Source of the DNA: Gnetum montanum
Taxonomy: Eukaryota > Streptophyta > Gnetopsida > Gnetales > Gnetaceae
Direction of reading: 5' to 3'
NCBI GenBank assembly: GCA_015680685.1
Contig: MNCI01004110.1
Coordinates: 116,493-170,173 of the forward strand
DNA length: 53,681 nucleotides
The first letter of the stretch is position 1. Each line of letters starts with the position of its first letter. Below the pieces are notes generated by a model that saw nothing but the letters and a program-made list of their open reading frames with translations, was not told the DNA's origin and searched no databases. A program made the translations under genes and the position numbers. Of this stretch, positions 47,031-53,681 are shown in pieces.

Positions 47031-48025
47031 AAGTGTTTTTCTTAACAAATTTTGCTAACACCCTATGGATAAGGTATTAAAGAAATATTAAATAAAATAA
47101 ATACAAACAAATTAACTACCTTTAAATTTTATGTTATTGAATACAAAAATCTACAACCATTCAAAAGCCTTAAAACCTAATTTTTCAAGATTATTACAAA
47201 CCAAAGAGCAATTTGAAGGTACATGGACCTAACAGATAAAATCAAAATAACTGATCCAGGGTTATCCATGTGATTGCAGATGGCACCAAAATAGGGATCA
47301 CAAGTAGGTGGGCCATTATAGCCTAGGAAGAAGCAACCAAGAAAAGGTAAATGATAGCAACAATAATAACCACAACAAGGGTAGGCTTTTGAAGTGACTC
47401 ATGCTATGGGGCCCTTGAGAGAAGAACTTGAGATGGGATCTATTCACTAGATTTCCACTATAGAAATAAGGAAATCTAGGCAAGATGAAGTACTAAGACA
47501 AAGGTCAAACTTAGAAGTAACCTTGACAAAAGCTTGGCTAGAAAAGATTTAGAGTAAGGAAGTCTAAAGTACAGTTCTCTAAGAACTAAACTTTAGACCC
47601 TTCTTAGAGTTGATATCAGAAGAGTTTTGTACATAGTTACAAGGGTCTTTGCTATGGTGCACCATTTCTACTAGTGGAGAATGGTATCTTAGGGAGACTT
47701 ATCTCTTTTGAAATAATCGCCAAGGAAATGCAATGATCAAGATCAAGAATATAATCATCTGCTACTCTGTGGAGGCCATGATTGAAGCCCTTGGGTTGTC
47801 TAACACTGAAACATTGTTAGCTAAGGTTTCCACATAATCATATGTAGAAATTAATAATGAGTGGCTCCAATGCTACTATGGAGTGGATCATAAGAAGTAA
47901 AATGCCCTCACAAAGGCAAAATACACTTACTTTAAGATTGTGGCTTACCACCTCAATCCAATAATAAGTCCAAACAAGGTTACTGTGTTCTCTTTAAGGG
48001 CATGTACAAGTCTAAGCAAAAATGA

Positions 48026-48251
48026 TGAGGAGCTCCCATGGATTCCACAATCCAAGCTCTCTAAAAGTCATAAAATAGCAAATTTGAATAAGAAAAGGAA
48101 AATGAAAGCTTTATTCTTACTCAAATGGAGAATTTACATATAAAAAAAATGCACAATTCCTAATGACAGACAAGAGATTCAATCCAACTCTCACACACTC
48201 CATTAAAGAAAACACACACTCACATGGATGATGATCAGGGCATCATGCCAA

Positions 48252-48296
<45 letters not shown>

Positions 48297-48814
48297 CTCT
48301 TCTCTTAACTTCCTACACTCTCTCTTTCTATCTTCAAACTATGTTGATCAAATTGAAGGCCCAAGAGGTTTATTTATACCTTTTTCCCCTTGTCTCTTCA
48401 TCTTCCCTTCAATTTATTATTCAATTAAATGTTCATTAAAATTTTTGAAAGATGTCTTTGAGAAACAAAAGACATCTCTCCCAAGTGCAGAAGTTATTAG
48501 AGAAGACATCTTTGAGAAATAGGAGATGTCTCTCGTAAGTGTAGAAGTTATCAAAGAAGACGTCTTTGAGGTGCAGAAGACATCTAATATGTAGTGTAGA
48601 CATCTAACTATTAGTGAAGACATCTATCCTACTAAGGTCAAAGTTAAAGATGCTTTTTTTAAGGCTTGGAACCTTTAGACACCTCCAAAAAAGTCCCCAT
48701 GGCCTTGGAACATCCTAAAGTCATAAAAATGATCCCAAAAGACTCCCAAACATGCCAAAATATCTTGAAATCATCATCAACAAAACAACACTGAAAGACA
48801 AACACAAAATCACA
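48026..48814 (-). repeat. Solo LTR inserted in ORF X
   Basis: About 789 bp with TG...CA ends between direct copies of CAAAAATGA (48017-48025 and 48815-48823). On the minus strand its U3 holds AGATGTCT/AGACATCT repeats (48610-48450), then GGTATAAATAAACC (about 48380), then the transcribed part with a (GA)n run. ORF X homology resumes on both sides, so the insertion is clear even if its exact ends are not. Confidence 0.7.
48254..48293. repeat. (CT)20 microsatellite
   Basis: Uninterrupted 40-bp CT run inside the solo LTR. Confidence 0.97.
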
Positions 48815-51160
48815 CAAAAATGAGGTTTAGAGATGTGCTAGGTGATATCCTCACTAGAAAAATTCCTTGTGAACCTTTCCTAGCTCATCTTCTTGAAAAT
48901 TAAGAAACAATTTTTAAAAAATAAGAATGGTTGAAAGATACTCCTATTTCCTTGTCTTATCAGAAAAATTTGTAAAATAGGAGGAATAGCACGCTATTCT
49001 AATGATATATTCTACAGGACCCTTATTGCATCATTTTAGAATATGATAAAAGATAAGGTCCTTGCTAAGCTCTAGGAAGAGATACCATCTTTACCACCAC
49101 CAGCAACACTCAAAACAACACCAAAGATAGTAGTAGTAGCCAAATATCTAAGGAACCTTAGGGAGTAGTAGTTGCAACCACACCTCAAGGGGTGGTGGAA
49201 AATCATAAATGTACTATTCAATCATGAGCCATCTTCATGAAGTCACTAAGACAATCATTTAGTTGATGAATAACATAGCACATTTATTCTCTACACAAAT
49301 AAATCAAGCTCTAATTTTCTCTAATCTGAACATGTAGAAGTCACCAATTTCATCCTAGGAGAAAAAATTCATGGAATCTCTAGGAATGCAATGACTTTCT
49401 TTTTCATGCTATAAGAAGGGGAGGATGCAATAGTCCTGGTTATGCCACACAGGGGCCAAGATATAATAGCGGAGGTGGTGGTAGATTTAGTTAGTGGAGC
49501 TCTAAGTGCTCCTTCAACCTCTATTCCAGATGTTGATGTTATGGTAGATATTCAAGTATCTACCAAAGTCAAGAGCAGGAGGATGAATGCAACACAACAC
49601 GAGAAGGTGAGGGAATGAGTAGTTGAAGTAATGCAATTGATTTTAGAAATCTTTGATATTTTGAAAGATATTACAATAACCTAGTCATAGTTGCTAGAGA
49701 CAAGGGGTAAGTTCTTAGTAGCATGAGTGCAACTAGAGGAAGCCACCAACATTAACCAAAAGTTGATAGTTGAGATTGTGGAATTCGAAGTCTACTTATT
49801 AGATCTTACCATTCTTCGACCAAAGCTCATTAGGGATAAAACTTTCAATAGCTTTGACAAAAATTAAAGGAGGCTGAAAATGCTAAAGAAAGGGTGGTCT
49901 AGGATGTATCATTATTAGAAACCATGTTAAACACCATAAACCATGACCTCCTAAATATGAGTAGGGAGAAAAAAAATATAACTAATGAGAATCAACATCT
50001 ATAGAAGGTTGAAATGTAGAAAAAAAACTTGTTGGGATACATCTACCAGCAACAGGAACAACTTGTCAAGGGGAATCATGATGTTAGGAGGTTGGCTATG
50101 GAGAATAAAATCTTTTGATGGAGGAAGTTTAGACCATTTTCCAAAAGACATCCATTGAGATTATTGCCTAGAAAAATGAAACAATAAAATATAAAAAAGT
50201 AAAGAATTATTACAAGGATTAGGTGGGGATGCTAAAGAAAATGGATGAGAAGAAGTTCAAGTTGGCAAAGACTATGGTGAATAAAGCCTTCTAACAACAC
50301 AAGCAAAGAGGTGATGCATGACAATTCCTTTTGATGGACTTAATGCATACAATCAATTTGAAATCCACCTAAAAGAGTTACAAATTGAGGAAATGATTGA
50401 CTACATGAAGTTAGCTAACTTTTGATATAAAAACTTGGTGATGCTAATTGTAGGATGGTTGAGGTCAAAATTAGAAAAGTAGATGGCTAGATCCTAGCAT
50501 CTCTATGAGGTAGAGTTTAAGTTTCATAAGGAGATGAAGTAGAAGCTAGAAGTAGCTAATGCAAATTTTGAGGTTCTCAAGAGGAAATTCAAGGATCAAC
50601 AATCAATCACTAAGAACCTAGCTAAAAGGATGATTGATCATAAAGAGCTATAAAAACTTATAAGGACATTCTGCATCAAGTGTAAGTAATTTGTAGCTTG
50701 TTTTGTCAAAATGAAAAAGATGTTTCTAACACTCTCTTACCCATGGAATATACCAATATCAAATAGTCTAACTGATGCTACCTAGATCATTAATGACCCA
50801 CAAAGCAAAGAAGAAAAGATGAAGGAATTGTAGATGCATTCAAATTTTTAAAGTATTAGGGCATCCTAGACCACTGGCTAAGTTAGGATGTGAGGAAAAG
50901 CCATTCGAGCTTTAAGAACCTCCACCTCTAGAAATAGTGTGAAGACATCATACTAGTTAATTTTTTGCACCAAATGATCATTGACTTATTTGTGTTGTGT
51001 CAAATTTTGATAAACTTCATTCTAAATATTCAAATATTTTATAATGCTATACTTAGAATTTTTAATTTCTAGTTAGTCAATAGTTAGTTCATATTCCCCA
51101 AAATTTTTTTGTAAAGAACTTGATCCTATTTTTGTTTACCCTAGGACAAGTTTTTAGTCA

Positions 51161-51170
51161 ATTGTGGGGA
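51161..51170 (+). other. Polypurine tract, copy B
   Basis: ATTGTGGGGA lies five bases before the 3' LTR start TGAAGTGTC. It resembles the tract of the gag-only element. Confidence 0.7.
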
Positions 51171-51175
51171 TATAG

Positions 51176-51905
51176 TGAAGTGTCATAGAGTCAGTTGCAT
51201 TGATGTAGCCTCATCGATGTATCTTGTGATACACTGATGCATATGTGTCGATGCCATTACATACTAAGCCTATATAAATGTGCACATCATTTGAATTTAT
51301 GGCACCTTTGGTCATTTTAACAATAAATCTCTTGTAGTTTGTTTTTGTAGGACTTAGTTAAATTTTCCTCTAAGTACCCATAATAGGGATTAAGTAGATT
51401 AAATGCAGTTTTATTCAAATGCATGATGTACGTAGACACCTTGACATGATCATAATCAACTTAATGTTGTTCTTTTCATTTTAGCACTTGGACTAGCACT
51501 TAGCTTATTTTTAGCATTTTACTTTCTAAGCACTTAAAAATTTAATATTTTATTCCATTGCAATGTGAGTGCAACCATATTGAGCATGATACATTAATAT
51601 TTGGTAATCCCACTAGTGAATAGTTAGCATGTCCAGCAGTAAATACTTGGTAATCCAGTAACATTAATATTAGTTGAAAGTGGGAACAGATGTTCTACAC
51701 TTAGGATAGTTTAGATTACCTTTAAATTCATTGTTAGTTTAATATTATAATATCTTAACTACTTTATTGCCTTAATATTTAAATCATAAAAATAATAAAA
51801 CATACAAATATCTTATGCTTCAATCTTACTTAATTATATTAATTAATCTAGCATAAGTGATGGTTAGGAAAACAATGACTAGCAACTTAACGCCTGATTA
51901 TCTAG
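51176..51905 (+). repeat. 3' LTR, copy B, interrupted
   Basis: Matches the 5' LTR 33713-34511 up to GACTAGCAACTTAACG, where another element starts at 51906. The remaining ~100 bp should lie beyond that element, outside the window. Confidence 0.88.
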
Positions 51906-52674
51906 TGATGAGATGCGATATGCACAAGCCGCGATATCGCGTACATGATATGCACAAGCCGCCGCGATATCGCATCGTCCCCTGTGATATCGTGTATGCG
52001 ATATCGCGGTCCGCCACCAAATCTATAAATAAGAGGCGGCACTCCCCTCATTTTACATCCTAGGCGTAAAGTAGCGAAGCTCTGGCAGATTGATCACCCC
52101 AGAGATAGAATATTTTCCATGTGCCCACAGTAGGAGTCCCCCAAGTGAACGGTTCTTTATTCAAGTAGCTTTGTACCTGAACGCAAGTTGTGTACGGCAA
52201 TAAAGACGAGCTTTGTGGATAAACCTTGCAGTACATGGATAGGTTTATTTAATGTTATTTATTTCTTTCCTAGTAATGCGGCATGAGTACGACTTGGTTA
52301 CGAGCATTGACGAATGTGTACGNTCCCAGTAACGATTAGCGTTTGGTAGCCACAGTTGCACAATTCAAGGTGTGTACGGCAAGTGGGAACGGATGCTGAC
52401 GCTAGGACTTAGTGCTATAGTTAGAGTTAGTTTTAGTCTCTCAACCCTTCACCCCTTGCATAGGAGATAAACCAGAAAATACCCAAAAAATCATATACCT
52501 CGCACTTACTTAACCATACACTGTGACAACAACAAGTAAGTTTGGGAAGACAATGATTAATTAACCCCAAGTGTTCCTTGCAGCGTTAGGCATTTAGTCT
52601 GCGGAGTTCGACCGGATCGCGCGTGATACGCTCGTTTCATATGGTTGAGTGTAGGGGTACCTCACCACTCACCA
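51906..52674 (+). repeat. 5' LTR of element C
   Basis: 769 bp from TGATGAGATG to CTCACCA. U3 holds a duplicated GATATGCACAAGCCG (51917 and 51947) and GATATC palindromes. It also has TATAAATA (52024), a GGTTGAGTGTAGGGGTACC end, and the GGTAGCC/CAGTAACG-type units common to these LTRs. Confidence 0.88.
51931..52007. promoter_or_regulatory. GCGATATCGC palindrome cluster before the LTR TATA box
   Basis: Perfect 10-bp palindromes GCGATATCGC at 51931-51940, 51964-51973 and 51998-52007, plus a near copy at 51984-51993. The spacing is about 33-34 bp, and the TATA box follows about 17 bp after the last. Three equal-phase copies (roughly three helical turns) suggest protein-binding sites; that role is inferred. 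Confidence 0.6.
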
Positions 52675-52693
52675 TTGGCGCCGTTGCCGGGGA
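52675..52693 (+). other. Primer-binding site of element C
   Basis: TTGGCGCCGTTGCCGGGGA directly follows the LTR. It is complementary to the plant tRNA-Asp 3' end (CCCCGGCAACGGCGCCA), as known for Athila elements. Confidence 0.92.
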
Positions 52694-52814
52694 CTAAGTG
52701 TTTGTACACCAATTAGAACATTAGGAAATCTTTCACATTGTTGTGAGCCTTAACGAACCTTTGGGTTAATTAGTTAAATAAGAACATATATAACGGTGAT
52801 AGCACACCAATAAA

Positions 52815-53681
52815 ATGGCTTCTTCTCATAAGGTTAACTCACCTAGGGATAACACTAAAGACAGTCAGCATCATACACATAACCTAGACCAGCCAAGTCC
52901 TAAACAGTATAAGATAGTTTATACTCATCCTGATGAGTATATGCCTGATTTCACTTTTACCCTCCATTAGGATGAATAGTGGCGCTGGAGAGATTTGTTT
53001 GGTAATATCGTGTTACCACCAGATCGATCTGTTCCGAACATGCTCTTTCGTGCCTTAGAACAAATTGGCATGCAGGACTTATTCGTTGAATACGTTGCTG
53101 GAAGATATCATATAAGGGATTATCATCCCATAGATGCCCAACGTATTCGAGACTTAAGGCAGGAGAGCCAACACTCATTGTTGAAGGGCAAGGTCCCCCA
53201 TGTCCTTAGTGAAATAGGAGACGAAGAACCCCTCACAACGGGTTTCTTAGAAAATGATGTTCCTCCTCCTCACAATGGTGAAGAGGTTAGGCATCAGAGC
53301 CTTCGATCAACTATACATGCTATGGGCTCTGATCCCCGTGAACATCAACTGTTCATGGCAGGAACAACCACTCACACTAAGGATGAGCACTTTGATTGTC
53401 ACAATGATCGGGGCCAAAGCAGCCGAAGAGAAGGTAAGAAACATCGCCATGGTGATGGATCCCCTTCCTCTTCTCCTTCATCTCACCATTCACACTCTCT
53501 TTCCACATCTGGGTGCAACCATCGTGAGCACAATGGAGAGGGTAAAAGTAAGGAAGATGAAAGACCTCGACAGGAAGGTCGAGAGGAATTAGAATAAGGG
53601 CAAGGACGTAGAGAGAGTAGGGAACCACCACGAAGACATCATAGACGTCATGACAGAGATGATCATGATGAACCCCTACTC
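52815..53681 (+). pseudogene. Gag N-terminal region of element C (partial)
   Basis: Starts MASSHKVNSPRDN at 52815. It runs through YKIVYTHPDEYMPDFTFTLH, a TAG, DE and a second TAG, then stays open for 200 codons (to 53597). That part includes NIVLPPDRSVPNMLFRALEQ, RYHIRDYHPIDAQRIRDLRQ, and a Ser/His-rich then Glu/Arg-rich tail. A TAA at 53595 ends it, and RH-rich coding continues to the window edge. The TAG after LH is also in the gag at 27964. Apart from three stops the frame is well kept, so it is the youngest gag here. The capsid core lies outside the window. Confidence 0.8.

Larger units (their letters stand above)
47280..50950 (+). pseudogene. ORF X, copy B: post-pol protein with coiled-coil tail
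   Basis: Starts MAPK at 47280 after a TTGCAG acceptor-like site. Blocks shared with copy A are RQRSNLEVTLTKAWLEKI (about 47500), ELNFRPFLEL (about 47590), GEWYLRETYLF (about 47680), YFKIVAYHLNPIISPNKVTVF then SLRACTSL (47931-48014), IRKICKIGGIARYSND (about 48960), and VLVMPHRGQDIIAEVV then DVMVDIQ (about 49435-49555). After 49600 a long helical, Glu/Lys-rich part runs to about 50950, absent from copy A. The solo LTR 48026-48814 splits it exactly inside the RAC...REKIP block. The central block resembles, from memory, the plant 'putative plant transposon protein' family. Position after pol and before the polypurine tract corresponds to the third (env-like) ORF of Athila. No signal peptide or membrane span is visible, so an envelope role is not supported. 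Dozens of stops. Confidence 0.7.
33713..51905 (+). mobile_element. Athila-like Ty3/Gypsy element, copy B, with nested insertions
   Basis: 5' LTR 33713-34511, PBS, gag start, [nested minus element 34851-41539], rest of gag, RT, RNase H, integrase, T-rich spacer, leader, ORF X [with a solo LTR inside], polypurine tract, 3' LTR 51176-51905. The 3' LTR is cut by another element at 51906, so the right target duplication is out of view. The gag capsid core and protease are deleted near 42330-42450. LTR similarity covers the TATA region, the downstream repeats and the end. Confidence 0.8.
51906..53681 (+). mobile_element. Athila-like element C, 5' part
   Basis: LTR, PBS and gag start of a younger-looking relative inserted in copy B's 3' LTR. 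It runs past the right edge. One ambiguous base (52323) lies in its LTR. Confidence 0.85.

Noticed and set aside
46770-51905. ORF X region as a separate LTR element rather than part of copy B
   Set aside because: The same pol-spacer-leader-ORF X order occurs in copy A on the other strand, and no LTR pair brackets ORF X alone. The leader could still be an old LTR relict.
1-53681. tRNA, rRNA, CRISPR arrays, operons or bacterial-type signals
   Set aside because: None seen. tRNA-like similarity is limited to retroelement primer-binding sites, and the repeat arrays lack the uniform repeat-spacer layout of CRISPR.

Overview
This is plant nuclear DNA. It carries one interrupted host gene with GT-AG introns, and around it a dense, nested and decayed layer of LTR retrotransposons, mostly Ty3/Gypsy. 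The only intact gene is a six-exon VDAC (mitochondrial outer-membrane porin) on the minus strand, 30121-32483. Its exons join in phase to 276 codons, the usual plant length. The AT-rich, retroelement-saturated context suggests a large-genome seed plant, possibly a gymnosperm. That is inference; no marker fixes the species.

Layout, left to right. (1) 1-1940: an LTR end fragment, a gag-like remnant, an integrase C-terminal remnant, a polypurine tract and a 3' LTR of a chromovirus-like element. (2) 3611-15404: a complete but non-autonomous minus-strand element of about 11.8 kb. It has two ~1.7 kb LTRs, near-matching CATGC/CATGT flanks, a primer-binding site, a polypurine tract, and gag and protease remnants. 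Where RT, RNase H and the integrase core should be, it carries an antisense four-exon gene-like frame (7340-8978) bordered by arrays of short degenerate repeats. (3) 15405-20340: mostly unassigned, with an LRR-protein remnant, an unrecognised decayed frame and a block of 17-bp palindromes. (4) 20373-27007: a minus-strand Athila-like copy (copy A) with protease, RT, RNase H, integrase and an extra post-pol frame, here called ORF X. (5) 27008-28690: 5' LTR, PBS and gag N-terminus of a plus-strand relative. (6) 28700-33700: the host island with VDAC. (7) 33713-51905: a second Athila-like copy (copy B) on the plus strand. Its gag is split by a nested minus-strand gag-only element (34851-41539, CCACC target duplication), and its ORF X is split by a solo LTR (48026-48814). 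(8) 51906-53681: the start of a third relative, inserted in copy B's 3' LTR and running off the window.

Points of most interest. The antisense frame has three introns whose phases all match, and all five of its internal stops are C-to-T changes of glutamine codons. ORF X lies after pol in both Athila-like copies, each time behind a shared TATA-containing leader. Both copies have the same Asp-to-Asn change at the second integrase catalytic residue. Several LTRs share their downstream half, PBS and gag but differ in U3, and some U3 regions carry repeated perfect palindromes. All coordinates of decayed frames are approximate, read by eye.
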